Shown: positions 17,525 to 26,826 of the stretch, piece after piece
Position numbering within the stretch: position 1 is the stretch's first letter
How the letters are laid out: each line of letters opens with the position of its first letter
DNA from: CAWEYO01 sp963813315
GTDB lineage: Bacteria; Pseudomonadota; Alphaproteobacteria; Rhizobiales; Rhizobiaceae
NCBI GenBank assembly: GCA_963813315.1
Contig: CAWEYO010000001.1
Location: forward strand, 99,459 to 163,458
Length of the DNA stretch: 64,000 nt
Direction: 5' to 3'
The notes under the pieces: model-generated
What the model saw: the letters and a program-made list of their open reading frames with translations, nothing else
Told to the model about the DNA's origin: nothing
Databases searched by the model: none
Program-made: the position numbers and the translations under genes

Positions 17525-18946
17525 TTACCCCACGGCGGGCGTCGACAGAAGCCACAGGCCGAAAACCGTGTAGAGGACCATCAGCAGCGCAAGCGGAACC
17601 TGGCTGAGTGTCGCGCGAGCGGGGGCCGCGTGAAGCCGGGACGCGAGAAGATGAGCGATGAACACCGCCAACACGTGACCGGCGACGATCGCGCCGGCCT
17701 GTAGATTCCACAGCACCCATGCCGAGGCAGGGCCGGCAACCATGCCGGGCGCCACTGACATAGTGGCGGTGCCGAACAGGTTCCAGCCTCTGGAGAAGGG
17801 GTCCGAGATTGCGACAAGGGCGTATTGTCCGTTCACGGCCAGCGACGTCAGGTAGTGGGAAAAATGGTACGCAAGGGCGATAGGCACGATCGACCAGACG
17901 AGCAAGCCGGCCGCAGAAGCGATAGGGTTCGTCCCGGAAGCCAGAAGCTCTCCGGCGCGCACCGCAGTGGAGAAGGCCGCGGCGAGGACGCAGAAGGTCA
18001 GCGCCAACCCCGCAGTATTGAGCGCGACAAGCGCGGAGCGGCCGGGAAACTCCAGCGGATTGATGCCGTTCGCACCTAACCAGAAGAAGGTCTTCGAGAA
18101 ACCGTCGAAAGAAACCGAGCCGAGAACCAGCAGAATGAAGATAACGCCGCTCACAGGTAAAGGGTCGGCCTTGCCAAGTTTCGCGCCGGGCCAGCAGAGC
18201 CGAAGTTCGCAGCTACGGCCTCCGGTCCCGGCGGTCAATTCGAGGATCGAGAGACGGGCGATCATGCCGAAGAAGACGGAGAGGCATTCGCCCCGGCTGC
18301 TCCATACCGCGTGGCCGAAAATCAGCATGCAGACGAAGTTGCCCGTCCAATAGAGGGCGACCGCCAGCGCAAGGCGTGCCGGGTCATCGGGGGCCGGGTA
18401 TACGAGTTCAAACCAGGCAAAGCCGAAGAACAAAAGCGCGGCTGGCCAGTAGCCTGCGGCAGTCGGAAGGCGATCACCGTCAGAACCTGGCGAACATCCC
18501 CGGATATTCTCGACCAGCTTTACGGGGCCATACCAGGGATTGATCCATGCCCAGATATTGCCGATGAGGCCCTGCATTAACGTCACGCCTATCCACAAAA
18601 GCGTCCAGACCGTCAATGGCAGCGGATTGGACAACGGATCGCGACTGCCTAGGAAACCCGCCGCGACCAGAACGCTCATGACCACGAAGGAGAGCAGGCT
18701 GACCAGCGGGCGCGCATCCGTGCCGACGCGAAAAAGCGGGAGGCGCTGCGCGGTCAGGCGTTTGAGAAACGCCGGCGAAAGAACCGTCAGCACCAGGAAG
18801 CTGGCGGCGACGGCGAGGGCTCCACCGGTCAGGTAATATCCAGTCGGGAGCAGCAGGACATGGCCGCGATCCGATGCATGCGCGAACGCCTCGGCGCAGG
18901 TGATTGTCAGGGATGAGAGAGCAAGGATTGGCGCGGCAGCTTTCAT
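17525..18946 (-). CDS. Polytopic membrane protein, similar to proteins annotated fenitrothion hydrolase
   Basis: The 473-residue protein has an N-terminal signal-like segment (ALSSLTITCAEAFAHA) and then about eleven or twelve hydrophobic spans, such as GGALAVAASFLVLTVL and LALTFCVLAAAFSTAV. It resembles a family that databases often call fenitrothion hydrolase, but I see no hydrolase catalytic pattern and would treat that name with caution. Aromatic loop motifs such as NIWAWINPWYGP are conserved-looking. It reads leftward, upstream of the transporter genes, with about 200 bases between. A role in the catabolic block is not supported by anything other than position. Confidence 0.55.
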   Translation of the reverse strand: MKAAAPILALSSLTITCAEAFAHASDRGHVLLLPTGYYLTGGALAVAASFLVLTVLSPAFLKRLTAQRLPLFRVGTDARPLVSLLSFVVMSVLVAAGFLGSRDPLSNPLPLTVWTLLWIGVTLMQGLIGNIWAWINPWYGPVKLVENIRGCSPGSDGDRLPTAAGYWPAALLFFGFAWFELVYPAPDDPARLALAVALYWTGNFVCMLIFGHAVWSSRGECLSVFFGMIARLSILELTAGTGGRSCELRLCWPGAKLGKADPLPVSGVIFILLVLGSVSFDGFSKTFFWLGANGINPLEFPGRSALVALNTAGLALTFCVLAAAFSTAVRAGELLASGTNPIASAAGLLVWSIVPIALAYHFSHYLTSLAVNGQYALVAISDPFSRGWNLFGTATMSVAPGMVAGPASAWVLWNLQAGAIVAGHVLAVFIAHLLASRLHAAPARATLSQVPLALLMVLYTVFGLWLLSTPAVG

Positions 18947-19316
18947 GGCAGTTCAGAAAACGCGGTCCAACGTCAACAGCCGTGGGCTTTTGCGGCTCTC
19001 GCAAAAGTAGCTTAGCAGTTCAGAAAACGCGGTCCAATGGCAACCTTGTCTGCGGAGTCATGAGACGGAGCCCCCGCCGCCACCCGCCGTGCGTGCTCAG
19101 CCAAGAGCGAGCTGGCGTCGATCCGGCACTTTGAAAATTGTTGCGCAGCGCTGAAAAGCAGAGCGCCCCTCGCATCTTTTGAAATACGGGAGGCGCCCTT
19201 TGTTGAATGCTTTCCATCTGGATTGCTCCATCTGGAAACTTCCAACAGGGCAACAATGCACGCCAAGCCAAAAGGTTCCGGCCGCGATGCGGGTTTTTGA
19301 ATTTTTTTTTGGCAGC
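18947..19316. repeat. Intergenic stretch with a 23-base direct repeat
   Basis: No gene is convincing between the membrane protein start and the groEL terminator. A 23-base direct repeat occurs at 18948-18970 and 19015-19037 (GCAGTTCAGAAAACGCGG then TCCAA). The first copy ends one base before the start codon of the leftward membrane protein, so on that strand the repeat covers its ribosome-binding region. Between the copies is a short hairpin (TTTTGCGGCTCTCGCAAAA). Confidence 0.5.
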
Positions 19317-19344
19317 AAAAAGGGCGCCGTGCGGCGCCCTTTCC
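19317..19344 (-). terminator. Rho-independent terminator of groES-groEL
   Basis: On the leftward strand the stem GGGCGCC-GCAC-GGCGCCC is followed directly by TTTTT. It lies 26 bases after the groEL stop codon and is a textbook intrinsic terminator. Confidence 0.9.
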
Positions 19345-19369
19345 GTAAGTTGGGCTGAGTTCGGACTTC

Positions 19370-21013
<1,644 letters not shown>

Positions 21014-21071
21014 TTTTTGCTCCTGGGCTCTTGGCCCTAAATCAAGATTGCATGGTGCGGGTGGGCGGAAA

Positions 21072-21368
21072 TCAGCCGATGATGCCCATGATGTCGGATT
21101 CCTTCATGATCAGAAGGTCCTCGCCATCAAGCTTCACTTCGGTGCCGGACCACTTTCCGAACAGGATGCGGTCGCCGGTTTTGACATCGAGCGGAACAAG
21201 CTTGCCGCTTTCGTCACGGGCGCCCGAGCCGACGGCGATGATTTCGCCTTCCTGCGGCTTTTCCTTCGCGGTATCAGGGATGATGATCCCGCCTTTGGTC
21301 TTTTCCTCGGATTCGACCCGGCGAACGACCACACGGTCATGAAGCGGGCGGAACTTCGACTTTGCCAT
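21072..21368 (-). CDS. groES: Co-chaperonin GroES (10 kDa)
   Basis: The 98-residue protein starts at ATG 21368 (MAKSKFRPLHDRVVVRRVES), preceded by GAGGATAC. The mobile loop KTKGGIIIPDTAKEKPQEG, which contacts GroEL, is intact. An open extension upstream to 21431 would run into the CIRCE operator and is rejected. It is the first gene of the groES-groEL operon. Confidence 0.97.
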   Translation of the reverse strand: MAKSKFRPLHDRVVVRRVESEEKTKGGIIIPDTAKEKPQEGEIIAVGSGARDESGKLVPLDVKTGDRILFGKWSGTEVKLDGEDLLIMKESDIMGIIG

Positions 21369-21424
21369 ATTTGTATCCTCGATGGATGTTGTGAGATTCC
21401 TCCGTCCGGCAGACCGGACAACGG

Positions 21425-21451
21425 TTAGCACTCACGTTGGAGGTGTGCTAA
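21425..21451 (-). promoter_or_regulatory. CIRCE operator (HrcA binding site) upstream of groES
   Basis: TTAGCACTC, nine spacer bases, then GTGTGCTAA. The consensus is TTAGCACTC-N9-GAGTGCTAA, so only one base in the right arm differs. It lies 57 bases upstream of the groES start. HrcA bound here represses the operon until heat shock. Confidence 0.95.
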
Positions 21452-21562
21452 CGTTGCGGTCAGATAGTCGCTGAAATTTGGAGAGTCAAGGCGCGCGGGG
21501 CAATTCACGGAGCCCATTAACTGATTGATCGCGAGGGCAACCCAGACGCGGGACATGTGTTG

Positions 21563-21594
21563 AAGGGCCGGCCCGTTCGAACGGGCCGGCCCTT
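21563..21594 (-). terminator. Perfect 32-base palindrome after the TadG-like gene
   Basis: AAGGGCCGGCCCGTT followed by its exact reverse complement forms a very strong stem just 26 bases downstream of the stop of the leftward vWA gene. There is no long T-run, but stem strength and position favour transcription termination. Confidence 0.7.
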
Positions 21595-21619
21595 CCGCCG
21601 CTGTCGGGAATTGGAACCG

Positions 21620-23596
21620 TCAGCTGACGATGCGCAGGTTTGAGAGTTCGTCCGCGATTTCCTTGAATTTTTCGGCGAGGTTGCTGCCTGTGGCGTTCCA
21701 ATAGAGCTTCTTCGGCGTACCGTCGGCATTCTTCCGGAAGCGCGAATCCGATGAGCAGGTCTTGAGCGCTTCGATCGCCTTTTTCTCGTCCGTCTGGGTC
21801 TCGGACAGATCGAGCGATACGGTCATGACCAGAACGTTTGCGGCCTTCGCGTTGGAGCAAAGTTTCTGCATCTGCTCGTCAAGGGCGGCGGTGTAGTTGG
21901 AAGCGGAATAGTTGGACTTGCCGATATTCGCGCTGGTGTCCATGAACAGCCGCGTCGTGCCTGTGCCATTATAGCCCTCGCCCGTATAGCCGTAGGCTGC
22001 GTAGGTCGACTTGTTGCTGGCCGCGTCGGTGTCTCCAAGGTCGCCATAAGTATTGGCGCCGTCCGTCAGCACGATGATGACCTTGTCGTTGCCCTTCTCG
22101 GTATCAGGGCGTCCCTCCGTGAAAGGCTCTCCTTTGGAGACGACACGCCATCCCCAGGCCGTTCCTTCCGGTACATTGGTGTTCCCGCCTGGGTGCATGT
22201 CGTCGATCGCGTCTACTATTTCTTTCTTGCCTTCCACCTTTGTCACGTCCTTGAGGGGCGTGATCGGGTTCGTCGAGCAGGAGAAGTTCGGCCCGTCGCC
22301 CGAATCCGCGGACTTGGACCCGTAAGGCTTGGTGCGGAAATATTTGCGCATGTCTTTTTGACGCCCAGTGGCCGTGGTATCGGCCCAGTCCGTCCACCAG
22401 TTATTTCCATAGCCGAAGGTGTCGCCGTTCAGGTCGTTGGTTCCGTCGGCGTTGAGATCACGCCACAGGTGGCCTGCCTCATCCGGCGCGAACATGGGCA
22501 CGAAAAGCGTCGCAGGGTTGCCGCTCGTCGGCGTCGCGTCGTTGTCGTTGTAGGGGAAGGGACGTGCCTCGACGCAGCCTTGCCAGCTTGCATACTGTGA
22601 CGTTTCGTAAACGTATTGCTGCGGTGTCCAGTAGCCGGATGTGCACTTGCTCTTGGAGGAGTAGGCCGTACAGACATATTGGCGCGAATTCGGCACCTCT
22701 TCGCGGTCCGATTGCACGATCATGTCCTCGTAGAGACTGAACCGGGTCAGCGGTTGCCCCTTGGCCGCGCCCCAGCCGTCCCCCTGCTTGTACCAGACGC
22801 CGCCGAGGAACGAGGCGTATTTGTTCGGATCGTTGACGGAAGTCAGCTTCGACCAGTCGAAATTCTCGTGGTGGACAGGCGATATGCCGGTCGTGTCCAT
22901 CCATGCAACGCCGTCATGGCCTGGCCCGACATTGACCGAGGCCGCGAATGGCACGAGGCCGAACTGGACGGGTTTGTCGATCTGCTTCATCAGCGTGGCC
23001 TGCTGGGAGAGCGTTTCGATAAGCTGCTTGGCGGCGGCCTTGAGCAACACGATCCGCTTCTGCCCCGTGCCAGAGCCGAGTTCGTCCATCGATCCCGAAT
23101 TATCGAGGACCAGCGCGACTTCAAGCGTGTTCTTCAACCTGATCTCGGCCCTTGCGTCGAAATCGAGCGTCGTGGCCCCGTCGGCGTTCGCGCTGCCGAT
23201 CAGGTTCGCAAAGACTGGAAAGAAGTAGGGATCGTATTTGAGCGTTGCGGACAGTTTGAGCGTGCCGCCCCCTGCGTTGTTCTGTGGCAGCACGATAGTG
23301 AGTGCGGTACTTGAAGGCTGGACCGAACCAAGGTTCGCCTCGAAGAAATCCTTGGCATATGCCTTGATCTCGTTTTCGAGTTCCGCATCGGAAATCGCGC
23401 GGTCGCCCTTGCCATCCACGATGCGGCGTGCCGTCGCGATGCCGGCGGCATCGAGCGCGTTCATCGTATCCTGCCGCTGGCGCGACATTTCGGAATAGTC
23501 GACTGCCAGTGCCAGTCCACCCATTATCGGCACTATCGCGATAGCCGTCATCAACGCGAAGTTGCCGCGCCTGTCGTTCAGGAATTTACGGATCAT
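21620..23596 (-). CDS. TadG-like pilus assembly protein with von Willebrand factor A domain
   Basis: The 658-residue protein begins with a TadE/TadG-type membrane anchor (RRGNFALMTAIAIVPIMGG, then VDYSEMSRQ). A vWA domain follows: the metal-site motif DNSGSMDE starts at residue 165, with VIIVLTDGANT near residue 505. The middle, about residues 250-440, is rich in Trp, Tyr, Asn and Cys (QYVCTAYSSKSKCTSGYW) and has no fold I recognise. TadG proteins belong to Flp/Tad pilus systems or surface adhesion, but no other tad gene lies here, so it is an orphan copy. It is flanked by groES and a divergent HAD gene. Confidence 0.8.
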   Translation of the reverse strand: MIRKFLNDRRGNFALMTAIAIVPIMGGLALAVDYSEMSRQRQDTMNALDAAGIATARRIVDGKGDRAISDAELENEIKAYAKDFFEANLGSVQPSSTALTIVLPQNNAGGGTLKLSATLKYDPYFFPVFANLIGSANADGATTLDFDARAEIRLKNTLEVALVLDNSGSMDELGSGTGQKRIVLLKAAAKQLIETLSQQATLMKQIDKPVQFGLVPFAASVNVGPGHDGVAWMDTTGISPVHHENFDWSKLTSVNDPNKYASFLGGVWYKQGDGWGAAKGQPLTRFSLYEDMIVQSDREEVPNSRQYVCTAYSSKSKCTSGYWTPQQYVYETSQYASWQGCVEARPFPYNDNDATPTSGNPATLFVPMFAPDEAGHLWRDLNADGTNDLNGDTFGYGNNWWTDWADTTATGRQKDMRKYFRTKPYGSKSADSGDGPNFSCSTNPITPLKDVTKVEGKKEIVDAIDDMHPGGNTNVPEGTAWGWRVVSKGEPFTEGRPDTEKGNDKVIIVLTDGANTYGDLGDTDAASNKSTYAAYGYTGEGYNGTGTTRLFMDTSANIGKSNYSASNYTAALDEQMQKLCSNAKAANVLVMTVSLDLSETQTDEKKAIEALKTCSSDSRFRKNADGTPKKLYWNATGSNLAEKFKEIADELSNLRIVS

Positions 23597-23823
23597 TGCT
23601 CAGCACCCCGCCAGATCAATGCAATGCTGGAGCGTGGCACGAATCCTTAAATTCCACGTTTGGAAATCATGTCGAAACGGCAGCGATGGGGTAATGAAGG
23701 ATTAACCACGCCGGCCGGCCAGGCGCGCTGTAGCGAAAGCTGGTGACAGCGTAGGCCGGTTCCGCTAATTCCGGTCGGTTTTCCGGCGGAACTCCGCCCG
23801 ACAAGACCGGTTCAGGAGACAGG

Positions 23824-24684
23824 ATGGCCGCTCAGCCAAGAATGATCGATTCGCTGGACATGCTGACCAGCGGCTATCGGGTGATCCTGAGCGATGTCTG
23901 GGGCGTCGTGCACAACGGGGTCGAATCGTCGCCCGAAGCCTGCGAGGCTCTGGTTCGTGCAAAGGAAAAAGGTCTCGCGGTGATCCTGATCACGAATGCG
24001 CCGCGGCCGCATGGCCCGGTCGAGGCTCAGCTCGCCGCTCTCGGCGTGCCCGGCAATGCCTGGGACCGTGTGGTGACGTCTGGCGATGTCACGCGCGAAC
24101 TGATCCGGTCCGGCCCGCGCCGGATATTCCATCTCGGCCCCGAACGCGACATGTTGATCTATGACGGGATCGAAATCGACCTCGTGGAGGAGTTCGAGGC
24201 GCAATCGGTGGTGTGCACCGGTCTCTTCGACGACGACACTGAAAAGCCGGAAGATTATGCAGAAATGCTGCGGCGCTTCAGGGCGCGCGATCTTCCTTTC
24301 GTTTGCGCCAATCCCGATCTCGTCGTGGAAAAGGGCGACCGGCTGATATTTTGCGCGGGTGCGCTGGCGCGCGATTACGCCCAACTGGGCGGACGCACGC
24401 AGATTGCCGGCAAGCCGCACCGGCCGATCTATGAGGCCGCGTTGAAGGCGGCGGGCGATGTGTTGGGCAGCTCCGTCGAAGCGCGTGAAGCGCTGGCAGT
24501 GGGCGACGGGGTCCTGACGGACGTGAGGGGCGCGGAAAACAACGGCATCGACGTGCTTTATGTTTCGGGCGGCATCCACGCCGGCGATTATGGCGATCCG
24601 CAGGATCCGGACGAGGAGAGGCTGGCGGCCTTTCTGGGCAAGCACGGGCACCATCCCGTCGCGGTGATCCCGAGGTTGCGCTAG
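23824..24684 (+). CDS. TIGR01459 family HAD-type hydrolase
   Basis: The 286-residue protein has the HAD nucleophile motif in a slightly degenerate form (SDVWGVVHNG, D30), ITNAPRPHG as motif II, KPHRPIYEAAL with the motif III lysine, and GDGVLTDVRGAENNGID as motif IV. It belongs to a phosphatase subfamily near NagD and is common next to ribF in Hyphomicrobiales. The start ATG 23824 follows AGGAGA. Substrate is unknown; a sugar or nucleotide phosphate is likely for the family. Confidence 0.85.
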   Translation: MAAQPRMIDSLDMLTSGYRVILSDVWGVVHNGVESSPEACEALVRAKEKGLAVILITNAPRPHGPVEAQLAALGVPGNAWDRVVTSGDVTRELIRSGPRRIFHLGPERDMLIYDGIEIDLVEEFEAQSVVCTGLFDDDTEKPEDYAEMLRRFRARDLPFVCANPDLVVEKGDRLIFCAGALARDYAQLGGRTQIAGKPHRPIYEAALKAAGDVLGSSVEAREALAVGDGVLTDVRGAENNGIDVLYVSGGIHAGDYGDPQDPDEERLAAFLGKHGHHPVAVIPRLR

Positions 24685-24730
24685 GGCGCGATGACTTCTT
24701 CCTGAGTCATCACCGCGCTCGAACTTTTTG

Positions 24731-24839
24731 GATTTTCGCATGGTCTTTTCCGAAAACCGCTACGCACTTTTCGGGATCATGCGCTTTGATTTTCGCATGA
24801 TCTTGTCCGAAAACCGCTACGCACTTTTCGGGATCATGC
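24731..24839. repeat. Direct duplication of a 52-base element upstream of ribF
   Basis: Two copies, 24731-24782 and 24788-24839, differ at only two positions. Each has GATTTTCGCATG, CCGAAAACCGCTACGCAC and TTTTCGGGATCATGC, so each can fold (GCATG...CATGC, CCGAAAA...TTTTCGG). They end 13 bases before the ribF start codon, so they probably form part of its leader. Confidence 0.8.
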
Positions 24840-24852
24840 TTGAGGCAAGACA

Positions 24853-25849
24853 GTGAAGACCGAGAATTTCCACCATATCATCGATATCGCCGGCCTGCCG
24901 CAGTCCCTGCGCGGGAGGAGTTGTCGCGATCGGCAATTTCGACGGCGTCCATCGCGGCCATCAAGCCGTCCTTGAGCGCGCGCTATCCGAAGCGCAAAGC
25001 CGGTCTGCACCGGCCCTGGTGCTCACCTTTGAGCCGCATCCGCGCACCATCTTCCAGCCCGATGTGCCGCTCTACGTGCTCACGCCGCCACCGATGAAAG
25101 CGCGGTTGATGGCAAAGCTGGGATTTGCCGCGCTGGTGCAGCAATCCTTCACACGCGATTTTGCCAGTCAGTCCGCCGAACAGTTCATCACAGCCGTCCT
25201 CGAGAAGGGGCTGGGGATTCGGCACGCCGTCACGGGCTTTGACTTCCACTTCGGCAGCAAACGGCAGGGCGGACCCGCGTATCTCATGGAAGCCGGCGAG
25301 CAGCACGGGTTCGGTGTAACGCTGGTCGATGCCTTCCGTGACGAGGGGGCGGAGGTCATCTCGTCGAGCCGCATACGCGCTTTGCTTGAGGAGGGAGAAG
25401 TGTCGGAGGCCTCGGGGCTGCTCGGGTACCGCTACACGGTTGAAGCCGAGGTGACGAAGGGCAAGCGGCTTGGCCGCACGCTCGGCTTTCCGACAGCGAA
25501 CATGAGACTACCGGAGACGAACGGGCTCAGGCATGGCATCTACGCGGTGCGTCTGCGCCGCGCGGATGGAACGCTCAACGACGGTGTCGCCAGCTTCGGC
25601 CTGCGGCCGACCATCGACGACAATGGTGAACCGCTGCTCGAAACCTACGTCTTCGATCATTCGGGCGATTTCTATGGCGAGCGCTGCGCCGTATCCTTTT
25701 TCGGGTTTCTGCGCGGTGAATCGAAATTCAGCGGCTTGGACGCGCTGGTCGCCCAGATGAAACACGACGAAGCTGTTGCGCGCGCGCTGCTTTCCGCGGC
25801 TCGGCCGCTCTCCGGCCTCGATCGCCGCCTGACATTCGCCGACGGCTGA
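24853..25849 (+). CDS. ribF: Bifunctional riboflavin kinase / FAD synthetase (frameshifted as read)
   Basis: RibF phosphorylates riboflavin to FMN and adenylylates FMN to FAD. The protein starts at GTG 24853 (VKTENFHHIIDIAGLPQSL). One extra base near 24910-24916 changes the frame; continuing one base later gives GVVAIGNFDGVHRGHQAVLE, the FAD-synthetase HxGH-type nucleotide site, then VISSSRIRALLEEG and the kinase domain (TLGFPTANM, GVASFGLRPT). The restored length, about 331 residues, is normal. RibF is essential in bacteria with one copy, so a true disruption is unlikely and the extra base is probably a sequence error. Confidence 0.9.
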
Positions 25850-25873
25850 TTTTTTGCTCTATCTCTTTTGTTT

Positions 25874-25925
25874 GAGCATCGGATTTTTCCCGAATCCGGT
25901 ACCCCCTTTCGGGTCCGATGTTCTA
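25874..25925. repeat. REP-like palindrome, copy 1 (provides hdeD-like stop codon)
   Basis: GAGCATCGGA ... TCCGATGTTC with inner CCCGAA/TTTCGGG arms. The leftward hdeD-like gene ends with TAG made by this element's terminal CTA (25923-25925). Related copies are at 38126, 38183, 40011, 47729 and 49459. Confidence 0.8.
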
Positions 25926-26486
25926 GCGCCTCAATGCGAGGCCGAAGGCAATAAAGGACCAGCCCTGGAAGATCAGATCGATGGCGAGGAACATGCCCAG
26001 AATCCAAAGGCTGTTCACCGGCCAACGCATGGCGATGACAAGACCGGCCAGCATCGTGAGTACACCGGCGGCGACAATCCAGCCCCACCCCGTTTGCGGA
26101 CGCGCACTGAAGCCGACCCAAATCTTGAAGATCCCGCCCACGATGAGCGCAATCGCGAGGGTCAGCGTCAGAACCACTGAAGCAAGCACCGGATTCATCA
26201 GCGCGACGATGCCGGCTACGGCATAGACCAAACCGCTCAGGAGCAACCAGAAGAAGCTGCTCCAACTCTTCACTCCAAATGCATGGGCGATCTCGGCGCC
26301 CGCGCCAATCAGCATGAGCACGCCGACATAAAATACAGAGGCGACCGTCGCGAGGACCACGTTGAAGAAGGCGATGGCCCCGAGCACGAGGAGCGCGACG
26401 CCCAACGCTACGAACCAGCCCCATTTCGAACGGACTTCGGCAATCGAAGTGCCCAGGCTTTTTGGCGAGGGATAGACGTCAGTCAT
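25923..26486 (-). CDS. HdeD family membrane protein (DUF308)
   Basis: The 187-residue protein is almost entirely hydrophobic with six predicted spans, such as FVALGVALLVLGAIAFFNVV and GIVALMNPVLASVVLTL. This is the HdeD layout, linked to acid resistance in E. coli; the role in alphaproteobacteria is unproven. A near-perfect ribosome site (AAAGGAGG) precedes ATG 26486. Its stop codon lies in the repeat element at 25874. Confidence 0.85.
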   Translation of the reverse strand: MTDVYPSPKSLGTSIAEVRSKWGWFVALGVALLVLGAIAFFNVVLATVASVFYVGVLMLIGAGAEIAHAFGVKSWSSFFWLLLSGLVYAVAGIVALMNPVLASVVLTLTLAIALIVGGIFKIWVGFSARPQTGWGWIVAAGVLTMLAGLVIAMRWPVNSLWILGMFLAIDLIFQGWSFIAFGLALRR

Positions 26487-26826
26487 GGCGGTTGCCTCCT
26501 TTGTGCGCCGCAGCCCTTCTCGGAAGAATCACCGGGATGCGCCCGCCGCAGAATAGCGCGAAAGCAAAAAATCGTCCATTTCGCCGAGAGCCGGCGTCTT
26601 TGCACATGAGCACAATGCGCTTTATTTTCAGTGCCGCCTCCGCTAGAAGCACGGGGATGATGGCGCCTGCAAATCCATTGGCGATCGCGATGCGAATTAT
26701 GATCCCGGCCTTTCAGGCGGCTTGACGCTGCCGAGGGTCCGGGAGTTTTGCGCGCGCACCCCTCGCGCTTTTTCCAAATCATGGTAGTGAGCGCCCGGCC
26801 GACGGGCCGTTGGATATGGCAAGACG
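26487..26826. other. Intergenic region between divergent hdeD-like gene and ileS
   Basis: About 340 bases contain no convincing gene on either strand. The region must carry the promoters of the divergent hdeD-like gene and ileS. TTGACG at about 26722 is the best -35 candidate toward ileS, but I see no clear matching -10 and no T-box or other leader structure. Confidence 0.4.

Noticed and set aside
17525..18946. True organophosphate hydrolase activity for the membrane protein
   Set aside because: The remembered database label is not backed by catalytic residues; the sequence is a run of membrane spans.
19012..19369. A leftward protein gene between groEL and the membrane protein
   Set aside because: The open frames have no ribosome site or family likeness and cross the groEL terminator.
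24685..24852. FMN riboswitch before ribF
   Set aside because: The conserved RFN blocks are not visible; the sequence is a duplicated dispersed-type hairpin.
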